Positions 1-7,595 of a stretch of 14,944 nucleotides of DNA are shown here, piece after piece; the first letter of the stretch is position 1, and each line of letters opens with the position of its first letter. Origin of the DNA: Methanomassiliicoccaceae archaeon. GTDB lineage: Archaea; Thermoplasmatota; Thermoplasmata; Methanomassiliicoccales; Methanomethylophilaceae. The notes below the pieces were generated by a model. That model did no database searches. It was given only the letters and a program-made list of their open reading frames with translations, and was not told the origin of the DNA. The stretch spans positions 1 to 14,944 of the forward strand of contig WRKA01000174.1 of NCBI GenBank assembly GCA_009778265.1. Reading direction: 5' to 3'. The position numbers and the translations under genes are program-made.

Positions 1-1178
1 TTTATGGCGTGCGTCGACTCCGGCGCGGGTATTATCCCTTCCGTTCTCGCGAACAGTACGCCGGCCTCGAACGTTTCCGTCTGGTCGTACGAGCGGGCGC
101 TCATCAACCCCTGGTTGTACGCTTCGCTCACCAACGGCGACATTCCGTGATACCGCAGACCTCCGGCGTGGATGCCCGACGGTATGAACTCGTGACCGAG
201 GGTGAACATCTTGAATAACGGGGTCATTCCCGCCGTATCACCGAAATCGTACCTGAACTCTCCTTCCGTTAAGCTTGCGGCTGCTTTCGGCTCGGCGGCG
301 ACGAACTCGCACTCCGTCTTCCCGAGCATCTTTTCCCTCATCATCGGGAACGTGAACCCGGCAAAGTTGGACCCGCCGCCGATGCACGCCACCATGTAAT
401 CCGGTTCGATCTCGGCTTTCTTCATCTGTTCCATCGTCTCCTGACCTATCACCGTCTGATGTAATATCACGCTGTTGGCGACACTCCCCAGGGTGTATCT
501 GGTGTTCTTCTGCGTCACGGCCATCTCGATCGCTTCGGATATCGCTATACCCAACGAACCGGTGGTGTCCGGATGCTCCTTCAGCAATTTTTTACCGTAT
601 TCCGTCACAGGGCTCGGAGATGCGTGCACTTTTGCTCCGTAGGTCTGCATTATCGTCCTTCTGAACGGCTTCTGATCGTAACTCACGCGGACCATGAACA
701 CCGTACAGTCGATATCGAAGATACTTGACGCAAGGGCCAGCGCGGTCCCCCATTGACCCGCTCCGGTCTCTGTGGTTATGGTGTGGATGCCGTCGTTGGC
801 GTTGTAATAGGCCTGCGCCAATGCGGAATTCCCTTTGTGACTGCCCAACGGACTCATATCCTCCCGTTTGAAATAGATCTTCGCCGGCGTCTTCAGGGCC
901 TTCTCCAGATTCACCGCCCTCTGCAGAGGCGAGGGCCTGTTGAGCATCACATAATTATCACGTATCTCGTCGGGTATGTCTATGTACCTTTCTTTCGACA
1001 GTTCCTGTTTCACGATGGACTTCGTGAACACCGGATAGAGGTCCTCCGGCGTCACCGGTTCTCTCGTTCCCGGGTGGAGGATCGGTTCCAGGTTCTTCAG
1101 ATCTGCCGCCATGTTATAGTATCTTTTAGGGATCTCGTCGACCGACAAGGTCACACGTATATCTTTTTCTATTGACAT
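1..1178 (-). CDS. trpB2: Tryptophan synthase beta-like protein, TrpB2 type (partial, C-terminus outside window)
   Basis: PLP enzyme of the TrpB family; it would condense indole with L-serine to give tryptophan. The 392 residues visible read from ATG at 1178 and run off the window at base 1. The long N-terminal extension before the catalytic core (core from about residue 80) and the phrases FKREDMSPLGSHKGNSA, TETGAGQWG, GSLGIAISEA and HQTVIGQE are typical of the TrpB2 (TrpB-related) branch rather than TrpB1. The PLP lysine should be K115 in SHKGNS, and the phosphate-binding glycine loop is CIGGGSN near 265-271. No trpA or other trp gene is adjacent, so it stands alone, as TrpB2 often does. There is no Shine-Dalgarno sequence; a TATA-like TTAATATA lies about 26 bp upstream of the ATG, suggesting a leaderless mRNA. 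The family usually has about 430-450 residues, so roughly the last 10 percent is missing. Family call is firm; indole salvage versus full tryptophan synthesis cannot be decided. Confidence 0.93.
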   Translation of the reverse strand, partial: MSIEKDIRVTLSVDEIPKRYYNMAADLKNLEPILHPGTREPVTPEDLYPVFTKSIVKQELSKERYIDIPDEIRDNYVMLNRPSPLQRAVNLEKALKTPAKIYFKREDMSPLGSHKGNSALAQAYYNANDGIHTITTETGAGQWGTALALASSIFDIDCTVFMVRVSYDQKPFRRTIMQTYGAKVHASPSPVTEYGKKLLKEHPDTTGSLGIAISEAIEMAVTQKNTRYTLGSVANSVILHQTVIGQETMEQMKKAEIEPDYMVACIGGGSNFAGFTFPMMREKMLGKTECEFVAAEPKAAASLTEGEFRYDFGDTAGMTPLFKMFTLGHEFIPSGIHAGGLRYHGMSPLVSEAYNQGLMSARSYDQTETFEAGVLFARTEGIIPAPESTHAI

Positions 1179-1198
1179 AAATGTGCAATTCGGCAATC

Positions 1199-1208
1199 GG
1201 TATATTAA
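1199..1208 (-). promoter_or_regulatory. TATA box of trpB2 (leaderless promoter)
   Basis: The minus strand reads GTTAATATACC here. The centre is about 26 bp from the trpB2 ATG, the usual TATA-to-start-site distance in archaea, so transcription would begin at or next to the start codon. This fits the lack of a ribosome binding site. A second AT-rich candidate (TGTATATTTTT, minus strand, about 1230-1241) would give a short leader instead. Confidence 0.5.
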
Positions 1209-1214
1209 CATTAC

Positions 1215-1228
1215 GTACATTGATGTAC
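1215..1228. promoter_or_regulatory. Palindrome GTACAT-TG-ATGTAC, candidate operator of trpB2
   Basis: A perfect 6-bp inverted repeat with a 2-bp spacer lies directly upstream of the trpB2 TATA box, over the expected BRE. It overlaps TGTACA at 1224-1229. TGTACA is the TRP box bound by the repressor TrpY in Methanothermobacter, where trpB2 is one of its targets (established knowledge). A TrpY-like regulator acting here is inference. Confidence 0.4.
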
Positions 1229-1275
1229 AAAAATATACATTAGATAACTAAATACCATCTCTCATCGTCGTATTA

Positions 1276-1309
1276 CCGGATCATATAAGCAACCGCTTGG
1301 CGGATCCGG
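1276..1309. repeat. Nested inverted repeat between the divergent trpB2 and cdc48 promoters
   Basis: Outer arms CCGGATC (1276-1282) and GATCCGG (1303-1309) enclose inner arms AAGC (1287-1290) and GCTT (1295-1298) around an AACC loop, with symmetric 4-nt internal loops. It lies upstream of the cdc48 TATA box and downstream of no gene, so it is more likely a DNA-level site than a terminator. Function unknown. Confidence 0.45.
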
Positions 1310-1344
1310 GCGATTCTGTCACTATCGTTGAAATCATAGAAATG

Positions 1345-1352
1345 TATATATA
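1345..1352 (+). promoter_or_regulatory. TATA box of the cdc48/VAT gene
   Basis: TATATATA preceded by a purine-rich AGAAAT stretch. A start site about 26 bp downstream would lie near 1373-1378, giving a leader of roughly 35 nt that contains the strong AGGAGGT ribosome binding site at 1397-1403, 7 nt before the ATG. Confidence 0.55.
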
Positions 1353-1410
1353 GAAGTAATAACAAATACTGCACTCGAAAATAACGGAATGTTGAAAGGA
1401 GGTAAGGAAA

Positions 1411-3570
1411 ATGGTCAGAGATAAAGCATTCAAGGTCGCGGAACTGAGACCGGGAGAGGCGGGGAGAGGCGTAGTGCGGATAGATCCCGCACTGATGGAG
1501 ATACTCGATCTCAGAGTGGGCGACATAGTAGAGATACATGGAAGTAAGAAAACCGTTTCAAAGGTGCTGAAGGGAGACTTTGAGGATACAAATAAAGGAA
1601 TAATAAGAATGGACGGCTCCACGAGACGCAACGCCGGGACGAGCATCGACGAACGCGTGGACATTGAGAAGATAGTTGCGAAGAACGCGGAAAAGATAAC
1701 ATTCTCGCCGTCGTCCGATGAAGCAAGACTTCGCGGCGGCGAGGATTATGTGAAACAATTGCTGGAAGCACGCGTCTGCTCCAAGGGGGACATCATATCG
1801 ATGAATATCATGGGCAACAGGATCGATCTTACCGTTACGTCGTTCACGCCCGCGGCGGACGCCGTCATAATGACGCCGAGCACGGTCGTGAAGATAAACG
1901 AAAGACCGAACAGCAAGACCGGCGATATCCCGAAGGTCTCGTACGAGGACATCGGAGGACTCGGTGACGAAGTGAAGAAAGTAAGGGAGATGATCGAATT
2001 ACCGTTAAAGCATCCGGAGCTTTTCAAACGGCTCGGCGTGGAGGCGCCGAAAGGTGTGTTGCTGCACGGCCCTCCGGGTACCGGGAAAACAATGCTGGCA
2101 AAGGCCGTCGCGGGAGAGACCAGCAGCAATTTCGTCTCTATCGGCGGACCGGTTATCATGAGCAAGTTCTACGGCGAGTCCGAAGAACGGCTGAGGGAGA
2201 TATTCAAGGAAGCGGAAGAGAATGCGCCGAGTATAATATTCATTGACGAGATCGATTCGATCGCCCCTAAACGCGACGAGGTATCGGGAGAACAGGAAAG
2301 GCGCGTGGTGGCGCAACTGCTTGCGCTGATGGACGGTCTCGAGGCACGCGGTAAAGTTGTCGTCATCGGAGCTACGAATCGGCCCAACGCGCTGGACGAG
2401 GCCCTGAGAAGACCGGGAAGGTTCGATCGGGAGATAGAGATAAGCATTCCGAACAGGGACGGCCGTTTGGAGATATTACAGATACACACGAGAGGGATGC
2501 CGCTCACTGACGACGTAGATCTGGAAAGGCTTGCGGATCTCACTCACGGATACGCGGGTGCCGATCTTTCCGCATTAACGAAAGAAGCGGCGATGGCCGC
2601 TCTCCGGCGCATATTGCCGGAACTCGATCTCGAGACGGATGAGATCCCGTTCGACACTCTGATGAAAATATATGTGAACAAAGATGATTTCAATGTTGCA
2701 CTCAGGGAGATGCAGCCTTCCACCATGCGTGAGGTACTCATCGAAAAACCGAGGGTGCACTGGGATGACATCGGTGCGCTGGCGGAAGCGAAACAGGAAT
2801 TGAAGGAAGCGGTGGAATGGCCTCTGAAATATGGAAAAGTGTTCGAACACATGAACGCCAAACCTCCGAAGGGCATACTGCTCTACGGGCCGCCGGGTAC
2901 CGGGAAAACAATGCTGGCAAAAGCGGTAGCAACGGAAAGCGAGGCAAACTTCATCGCAGTGAACGGCCCTGAATTCCTGAACAAATGGGTCGGCGAAAGT
3001 GAGAAGGCGGTCCGCGAGACGTTCAGAAAGGCAAGACAGGCCGCCCCGTGCGTCATCTTTATGGACGAAATAGACTCCATCGCTCCGCAGCGCGGAACGG
3101 GAGACGACAGTAAGGTAACGGAACGTGTGATATCGCAGATGCTGACGGAAATGGACGGTCTTCACGCGCTGAACGGTGTCGTCATAATAGCGGCGACGAA
3201 CCGCCCTGATATATTGGACCCTGCGCTGCTGAGACCGGGAAGGTTCGACAAGAGCATTCTCATTGGCCCGCCGGACAAAGAATCCAGGATATCCATCTTC
3301 AAGATACACACGAAGGACAAACCGCTGGATGACGACGTGGACATCGATAAGCTTGCGGAGATCACGGACGGCAGCACCGGCGCGGATATCGGCGCAATAT
3401 GCAACGAGGCCGTGATGACCGCCGTGCGCACACTCGTCGCTTCGGGGAACATACCGACGGACGATGAGATAAAGGGATGTAAGGTGAAGATGGAATATTT
3501 CGTTAAGGCCGCGGACAAATTCGGACCGGCGGCCAGGGAGGAACTCGGCAGATACACCGGATATGCTTAA
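1411..3570 (+). CDS. Cdc48/VAT (p97)-type AAA+ ATPase
   Basis: Double-ring AAA+ unfoldase, 719 residues, cytoplasmic. It extracts and unfolds proteins, probably feeding the proteasome. Domains: Cdc48 N-terminal double-psi barrel (about 5-85) with the adjoining four-stranded subdomain (about 95-175); D1 with Walker A GPPGTGKT at 220-227, Walker B IIFIDE at 275-280 and arginine-finger region RRPGRFDR; D2 with Walker A at 493-500, Walker B CVIFMDE at 547-553 and LRPGRFDK. All catalytic motifs are intact in both rings. The C-terminus ends RYTGYA, with a penultimate tyrosine like the HbYX proteasome-docking tail but with glycine in the hydrophobic position. The start is fixed by AGGAGGT 7 nt upstream. 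It is monocistronic: TATA box before, hairpin terminator right after. A 29-bp exact DNA repeat covers the two P-loops (2074-2102 and 2893-2921). Confidence 0.97.
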   Translation: MVRDKAFKVAELRPGEAGRGVVRIDPALMEILDLRVGDIVEIHGSKKTVSKVLKGDFEDTNKGIIRMDGSTRRNAGTSIDERVDIEKIVAKNAEKITFSPSSDEARLRGGEDYVKQLLEARVCSKGDIISMNIMGNRIDLTVTSFTPAADAVIMTPSTVVKINERPNSKTGDIPKVSYEDIGGLGDEVKKVREMIELPLKHPELFKRLGVEAPKGVLLHGPPGTGKTMLAKAVAGETSSNFVSIGGPVIMSKFYGESEERLREIFKEAEENAPSIIFIDEIDSIAPKRDEVSGEQERRVVAQLLALMDGLEARGKVVVIGATNRPNALDEALRRPGRFDREIEISIPNRDGRLEILQIHTRGMPLTDDVDLERLADLTHGYAGADLSALTKEAAMAALRRILPELDLETDEIPFDTLMKIYVNKDDFNVALREMQPSTMREVLIEKPRVHWDDIGALAEAKQELKEAVEWPLKYGKVFEHMNAKPPKGILLYGPPGTGKTMLAKAVATESEANFIAVNGPEFLNKWVGESEKAVRETFRKARQAAPCVIFMDEIDSIAPQRGTGDDSKVTERVISQMLTEMDGLHALNGVVIIAATNRPDILDPALLRPGRFDKSILIGPPDKESRISIFKIHTKDKPLDDDVDIDKLAEITDGSTGADIGAICNEAVMTAVRTLVASGNIPTDDEIKGCKVKMEYFVKAADKFGPAAREELGRYTGYA

Positions 3571-3600
3571 GAACGGGGCACGGGCCCCGTTCATCTTTTA
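3571..3600 (+). terminator. Hairpin terminator after cdc48
   Basis: GAACGGGGC (3571-3579) pairs perfectly with GCCCCGTTC (3584-3592) around an ACGG loop, giving a 9-bp GC-rich stem, followed by ATCTTTTA. It begins one base after the cdc48 stop codon. Confidence 0.75.
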
Positions 3601-3707
3601 TCACATCTTTGTTCTGCGTCCCCGCTGACCATGACATGCATCCGTTCCGGCGCAGGGACGCAAAAGCATTATTACCGAGGTCTGGAGCACCAAATTTCCA
3701 TGAATAA

Positions 3708-3715
3708 TATAAATA
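3708..3715 (+). promoter_or_regulatory. TATA box of the regulator operon
   Basis: TATAAATA is centred about 27 bp before the GTG at 3739, the exact spacing expected for a leaderless transcript beginning at that codon. This supports GTG 3739 over ATG 3700 as the start, since the TATA box would otherwise lie inside the coding region. Confidence 0.5.
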
Positions 3716-3738
3716 GAAGGATTAACCCTTTCCATATT

Positions 3739-4695
3739 GTGACCAGAGAGGATCTGATTAATAACACGCGCGCCATACTTGCGCGGGCAGGTTACAGCGT
3801 ATCCTCTCCCCTTAACATGAGAAGCGTCTGTTTCGACATCGTCGGCAGAAAAAAGGATTCGCTGCTCATTGTAAAAGTTCTGAGCAACGTAGACGCTTTC
3901 TCAAGAGAGAACGCGGACGAGATGAAGATACTCGCGGAGGCTCTCGGAGCGCGTCCGATACTCATAGGCGAACGCTCGTCGTCGGGTTCTTTGGAACCTG
4001 GTATTGTATATTCGAGGTTCAACATATCGATAATATCCAACGATACGTTAGCGGATCATCTTCTTGACGAGATACCGCCGTTCATATTCGCCGCCCCCGG
4101 CGGCCTTTACGTGAAACTCGACAGCGATCTTCTGAGACACCTGCGGGAAACAAGAGGACTGAGTCTGGGAACATTGGCGGAGACCGCCGGAGTTTCGCGA
4201 AGAACGATACAGATGTATGAAACGGGGATGAGCGCCATGATCGACGCGGCAATAAGACTTGAGGAGTTCCTCAACATCCCGATAATCCAGCCTATGGATC
4301 CGTTCGGTTATAAGAACGAAGATAAAAGCAAAGAGTACGAAGTATCCGGAGATAAGAGAACGGATGTTCAGATATTCAATCTGCTGCTGGACCTCGGCTG
4401 TTCCGTCACCCCGACGATACGCAGTCCTTTCGAAGCTCTCACCAGAAGCGAGAAGATGGTCATACTCACGGGACTCGGGAGCGAGGACGACCGTCTTGTG
4501 CATAAGGCGTCCATCGTCTCCGATATCTCACGGATATCGGGACAGCATTCCGTTATCATCGTCGAACACAAAAGAAATCTGGATAATATACAATCGACCG
4601 CAATAGTCACCAAAGAGGAAATAAAGAAGATGGACGACCAGTCCGAGCTGAAAGAACTTGTTCTCGAACGGAGCGGCCATGATGATCGCGATTAA
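3739..4695 (+). CDS. Archaeal HTH-type transcriptional regulator (COG1395 family)
   Basis: Putative DNA-binding regulator, 318 residues from GTG 3739. A Cro/C1-type helix-turn-helix sits at about 131-180 (RGLSLGTLAETAGVSRRTIQMYE). It is preceded by the conserved archaeal domain with FDIVGRKKDSLLIVKVLSNVD (32-52), LIGERSSSG and YVKLDSDLLR. The C-terminal part (about 205-300) appears to repeat the N-terminal fold: GCSVTPTIRSPFEALTRSEKMV resembles GYSVSSPLNMRSVCFDIVGR, and SVIIVEHKRNLDN resembles PILIGERSSSGSLEP. The start was chosen because family members begin with M-x-R-E-x-L-I, matching (V)TREDLI, and because of the TATA spacing; ATG 3700 is the alternative, with only a distant GGAG. The next gene overlaps it by 17 nt. 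The regulated targets are unknown; self-regulation of this operon is possible. Confidence 0.85.
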   Translation: MTREDLINNTRAILARAGYSVSSPLNMRSVCFDIVGRKKDSLLIVKVLSNVDAFSRENADEMKILAEALGARPILIGERSSSGSLEPGIVYSRFNISIISNDTLADHLLDEIPPFIFAAPGGLYVKLDSDLLRHLRETRGLSLGTLAETAGVSRRTIQMYETGMSAMIDAAIRLEEFLNIPIIQPMDPFGYKNEDKSKEYEVSGDKRTDVQIFNLLLDLGCSVTPTIRSPFEALTRSEKMVILTGLGSEDDRLVHKASIVSDISRISGQHSVIIVEHKRNLDNIQSTAIVTKEEIKKMDDQSELKELVLERSGHDDRD

Positions 4696-5299
4696 CGTGA
4701 ACGGATGCCGTGTCGATATATTGCCTGTTGTCAAAGGTCTTGTGTCCGAATATGAGAAAGTGAAAGGATGTGTCAACGAAAGTTATGACACCTTTGCCGT
4801 CTCCCTCGGAAAAGAGGATATCATCGCCGTCGGTCTCAGAGACGAATTGAAAGAGGATCAGGAGATAGAGGATATAGATATCGTCTATCTCCACTATCTC
4901 GGGGAATTCGGAGATACGGATATCCCAACGCCGGCGTTCTCCGCTTTGGTCGACGCGTGCAACGATCTTTCAAGACCGGTGATGGCGCTGGACATGGACG
5001 AAGAATCTTATTCCGCGGTATATTGCGAGCTCATATCCACATTGGAACTTCTCAAAGAGGGAAGGCTTGTGAAGAAGGCATTGAAAAAGGAGTTCGACAT
5101 GACCTCGGCGGAAGCGTTCTCGAAGGACTGGGATTCCTTTGTCAACAATTCGAAAGGGTTCCGTGAATTAACGAAATTAAGGGAGAAATATATGGCCAAC
5201 CGCATCAGATTATTATCAAAGGATTCGGAACGGATGCTTGCCGTTGTGGAAACAGAACGTATTAATGGCATTGTATCAATACTTAAAGCAGATGTCTGA
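4679..5299 (+). CDS. TraB-like protein of unknown function
   Basis: Soluble, charged protein of 206 residues. The C-terminal segment LREKYMANRI (167-176) followed by ERMLAVVETERINGI (184-198) matches the end of TraB (pheromone shutdown / TIKI-related) domains, where R-x-x-x-M-A-x-x-I/L and V-A-V-V-G-x-G-H-x-x-G-I are typical. Here the usual G-x-G-H is replaced by ETER, and the N-terminal G-x-x-H of TraB is not visible, so putative catalytic residues appear lost. The middle part, IPTPAFSALVDACNDLSRPV and MALDMDEESY, also aligns by eye with the TraB A-rich helix and D-R-D strand. No signal peptide or membrane helix is seen. The ATG at 4679 has GGAG 5 nt upstream and overlaps the regulator gene by 17 nt, so translation is coupled. 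Relationship to TraB is inferred from motifs only; a wholly separate archaeal family is possible. Confidence 0.6.
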   Translation: MMIAINVNGCRVDILPVVKGLVSEYEKVKGCVNESYDTFAVSLGKEDIIAVGLRDELKEDQEIEDIDIVYLHYLGEFGDTDIPTPAFSALVDACNDLSRPVMALDMDEESYSAVYCELISTLELLKEGRLVKKALKKEFDMTSAEAFSKDWDSFVNNSKGFRELTKLREKYMANRIRLLSKDSERMLAVVETERINGIVSILKADV

Positions 5300-6440
5300 C
5301 GATCCGCATGACCGTGTGCCTCGTAACGAGAAGGAATTCTGGGACGTGTTCGAAGAGGACACCGGATATGCGGAGATCGAAAAAGGCTACGGAAACGAGG
5401 AGTGCGACAAATGCTCCGAGAGCGCCTACCGCGGCTTCTCATTCTGCCCGAAATGCGGAAGGCCCGTTGTCACCCGCCCGGCCAACGGCGTGCCGGCGGG
5501 CAGCACACATAAGAATCAAAAACTCGCGAACACCGTAAGGATCATCGGCCTGTTCCTGATGCTGAATTGCGCCGCGATGCTGTTCTTTGAGATGTACACG
5601 GTCTTCTGGGGAATGGATGGGATAGCTGCGGGTATCGAGCACTATTCCCTCGGTGTGCTGTTCCTTGTTCCTTCACCGGTCGTTCTATTCTGGGTATCCG
5701 GGATATTCGCCGATTCGTATTATCTTTTTCTGGTAATGGCAGTGACCTTGTCCTTTGTCTTTTTGCTATACAAAAGCTACAGAGGCATCGCATTAGTACT
5801 CAAAGAAAATACAGAGGCGGCCGACGATATTCCGTTATACAGCGTCGCGACCCTGTTCGCCGCGACCATTGCGATCAATCTCATATTCAACCTGCTTGTG
5901 ACGGCCGCAGGCAGCACCCCGGCGACACCGGGCCCCCCTGCCGAGCCGTGGATGGATTGGTATTCCTTACTCAACGCATCGGTCTGGGAAGAGGTGATAT
6001 GCCGCATAGTGTACATCGGCGTTCCGATAACGATCATAGCTCTTCTCCTAAAAGAGAAAGAGGCATGGAAACGCCTGTTCGGTCATTTCGAGCTGGATAA
6101 TGCCGCCGCGGTGTTCATTGTCATCTCATCGCTCATATTCGCGGCAGCTCACATCTCAAGCTGGGACATCTTCAAGTTGTTCCCGACATTCGTATCCGGT
6201 CTCGCGCTCGGCTATCTGTTCGTTAAATATGGGGTATACGCGTCGATAATGTTCCATTTCCTGGTGGATTATCTGTCGTCGGTCGAGTGGGTCCTCGGCG
6301 AGGGCGACACGGCGACGGCGCTGCTGGGACTGTTCCTGATCGTTGTTGTCTTTTTAGGTATCGTTTTCGTGATCTGGTATACGGCCCGTGTCATTAAATT
6401 TGTCAGAGCAAAAATTTCAGAGAGGCAGCATACCCTTTAA
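5292..6440 (+). CDS. CPBP-family intramembrane metalloprotease with N-terminal zinc ribbon
   Basis: Predicted membrane glutamic-type/metalloprotease of the CPBP (CAAX protease and bacteriocin-processing, Rce1-like) family, 382 residues. A soluble N-terminus holds a zinc ribbon with C38, C41, C52 and C55 (CDKC and CPKC). Several hydrophobic segments follow from about residue 80. The family motifs are EEVICR (233-238; general E-E-x-x-x-R), FAAAH (283-287) and HFLVD (322-326), all intact, so it should be active. The substrate is unknown; relatives cleave prenylated or small secreted peptides, or act in stress responses. The start at 5292 gives an 8-nt overlap with the TraB-like gene; ATG 5265 would add nine residues. 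Neither has a clear ribosome binding site, consistent with coupling. Its 3' end overlaps the oppositely oriented isomerase-like gene by 24 nt. Confidence 0.85.
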   Translation: MSDDPHDRVPRNEKEFWDVFEEDTGYAEIEKGYGNEECDKCSESAYRGFSFCPKCGRPVVTRPANGVPAGSTHKNQKLANTVRIIGLFLMLNCAAMLFFEMYTVFWGMDGIAAGIEHYSLGVLFLVPSPVVLFWVSGIFADSYYLFLVMAVTLSFVFLLYKSYRGIALVLKENTEAADDIPLYSVATLFAATIAINLIFNLLVTAAGSTPATPGPPAEPWMDWYSLLNASVWEEVICRIVYIGVPITIIALLLKEKEAWKRLFGHFELDNAAAVFIVISSLIFAAAHISSWDIFKLFPTFVSGLALGYLFVKYGVYASIMFHFLVDYLSSVEWVLGEGDTATALLGLFLIVVVFLGIVFVIWYTARVIKFVRAKISERQHTL

Positions 6441-7178
6441 CCGATCCCTTGATACGACTGCCGAATCCAGGGACCTCGCTTCTATGATGTAATTGCCTTT
6501 GTATTCCGTCAGTCTTTTCAGGACCTTCGGAAAGTCGATATTACCGTCGCCTATGGTCATGTGATCGTCATTATCGCCTTTATTATCGTGGATATGGATA
6601 TTCTTGATCCTGTCGCCGAGAAGATCTATCATCTCATCCGTCTGGTTCGTGGTGTTCGCGTGACCTATGTCGAAACATATCTTCATGTCCGTCCCGTCCA
6701 CAAGCCGGAACATCTCTTCCGCTGTTCTTCCCAGCATATACTTGAACGAGGGCATGTTCTCTACGCATGCGGTCACGCTGAATTCGTTCATCAGACGGTC
6801 GATCGTTCTTATCGATCTTTTCGCCTTCTCCATTGATTTGGATTCCTGTCCGGGAACGACGAAGGAGTGGAGACCGGGATGGAATGTCACAGTGGAAGCA
6901 TTCAGCACTAGCGCCTGTTCCACGGTGGCGATAAGCTCCATCACCGCCGCCTCCCTGAGCCTTTCGCTCAGCGCCGCTATGTTCAGATCGGATATCAGCG
7001 AATGAATTGAGAATTTTACATTGTACGAAGGAGCAACGGTCTCCAGTCTCCGCATTATCAGCGGCAGATAGTGTTCTCCTTCCGATACGATCTCCCAGTG
7101 CCCGAACTCTTTGGATATCTTCGCAAGCTGCTCTTCGAAACCGACCGTGCTGAACATCGTCGATGAAACACCTATCAT
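6417..7178 (-). CDS. Sugar phosphate isomerase / endonuclease IV-like TIM barrel protein
   Basis: Xylose isomerase-like TIM barrel protein (AP_endonuc_2 superfamily), 253 residues, cytoplasmic. Likely metal ligands of this fold are visible at strand ends: SIHS (57-60), TFHPG (98-102), CVENMP (138-143), CFDIGHAN (168-175), IHIHDN (194-199), and IIEAR (231-235). Length is typical. The family includes AP endonuclease IV, sugar epimerases and isomerases; the residues seen do not say which reaction it performs, and the archaeal relatives are mostly uncharacterised. A strong AGGAGGT lies 6 nt upstream of the ATG, and the start overlaps the UPF0201 stop as ATGA, so the two genes form one operon. The end overlaps the convergent CPBP gene by 24 nt with no room for a separate terminator. 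Confidence 0.85.
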   Translation of the reverse strand: MIGVSSTMFSTVGFEEQLAKISKEFGHWEIVSEGEHYLPLIMRRLETVAPSYNVKFSIHSLISDLNIAALSERLREAAVMELIATVEQALVLNASTVTFHPGLHSFVVPGQESKSMEKAKRSIRTIDRLMNEFSVTACVENMPSFKYMLGRTAEEMFRLVDGTDMKICFDIGHANTTNQTDEMIDLLGDRIKNIHIHDNKGDNDDHMTIGDGNIDFPKVLKRLTEYKGNYIIEARSLDSAVVSRDRLKGMLPL

Positions 7179-7564
7179 ATAAGGACCTCCTCTCCGTCCA
7201 CCGTCTGCGGCGCCAGCGATTCGATGAACGCCGTGATATCGTCCGCCTCTATCGTCACTTTTATCGTACCCAGTATCGTCCTCTCTTCGACGAACGATAT
7301 TTTTCCGGCATAAGCGGCCTGTTTGTTCATATTGAATACGGAACGCTCTCCTCTCCTTCCCTTCATGAGTACGGAACGCGTCGTGTCCAGTATCCTCTGC
7401 CTTCTTATCTGCAGAGCGAAATGTTCTAGGTCCGTTGTATCGGCTGTGAATCTGTCCTCTTCCATCGCAAGCTCAATACCCGGAAATATGTTCGTTACCG
7501 CATGCGCCACCCTTTGCGGATCTTCGCTCGGAAATATCGGGCAGGATATCCTGACGTTCGCCAT
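7175..7564 (-). CDS. UPF0201 family protein (predicted RNA-binding, archaeal)
   Basis: Small conserved archaeal protein, 129 residues, COG1931/UPF0201. It begins with the family pattern of a short strand followed by PSEDPQRVAHAVTNIFPGIE, then QIRRQRILDTTRSVL (51-65), a basic MKGRRGER stretch, FNMNKQAAYAGKISF (77-91), and a closing strand LGTIKVTIEA. The family is described as having an RNA-binding (L5-like / dsRBD-like) fold, but its exact cellular role is not established. It is cytoplasmic. It heads a two-gene operon with the isomerase-like gene (ATGA overlap). It has no Shine-Dalgarno sequence; the TATA box centred 27-28 bp upstream indicates a leaderless mRNA. It is divergent from the DNA polymerase D small subunit, an arrangement worth comparing across related genomes. 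Confidence 0.88.
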   Translation of the reverse strand: MANVRISCPIFPSEDPQRVAHAVTNIFPGIELAMEEDRFTADTTDLEHFALQIRRQRILDTTRSVLMKGRRGERSVFNMNKQAAYAGKISFVEERTILGTIKVTIEADDITAFIESLAPQTVDGEEVLI

Positions 7565-7588
7565 CGTTGTACGGGATGTTCAAAAAAG

Positions 7589-7595
7589 TATATAA
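7589..7595. promoter_or_regulatory. Single central TATA box between UPF0201 and DP1
   Basis: TATATAA lies in the middle of the 55-bp intergenic region. The palindromic TATATA core is centred 27.5 bp from the minus-strand ATG (7564) and 28.5 bp from the plus-strand ATG (7620), so both genes could be transcribed leaderless from one TBP site. The A-rich CAAAAAAG before it on the plus strand is a good BRE for the DP1 direction; the minus-strand flank is a poorer BRE. Confidence 0.6.

Noticed and set aside
2575..3594. Long (339-codon) minus-strand open frame opposite cdc48
   Set aside because: It is an antisense shadow of a highly conserved gene in GC-rich codons. Its translation is Arg/His-rich with no recognisable motif, and it runs across the cdc48 terminator hairpin.
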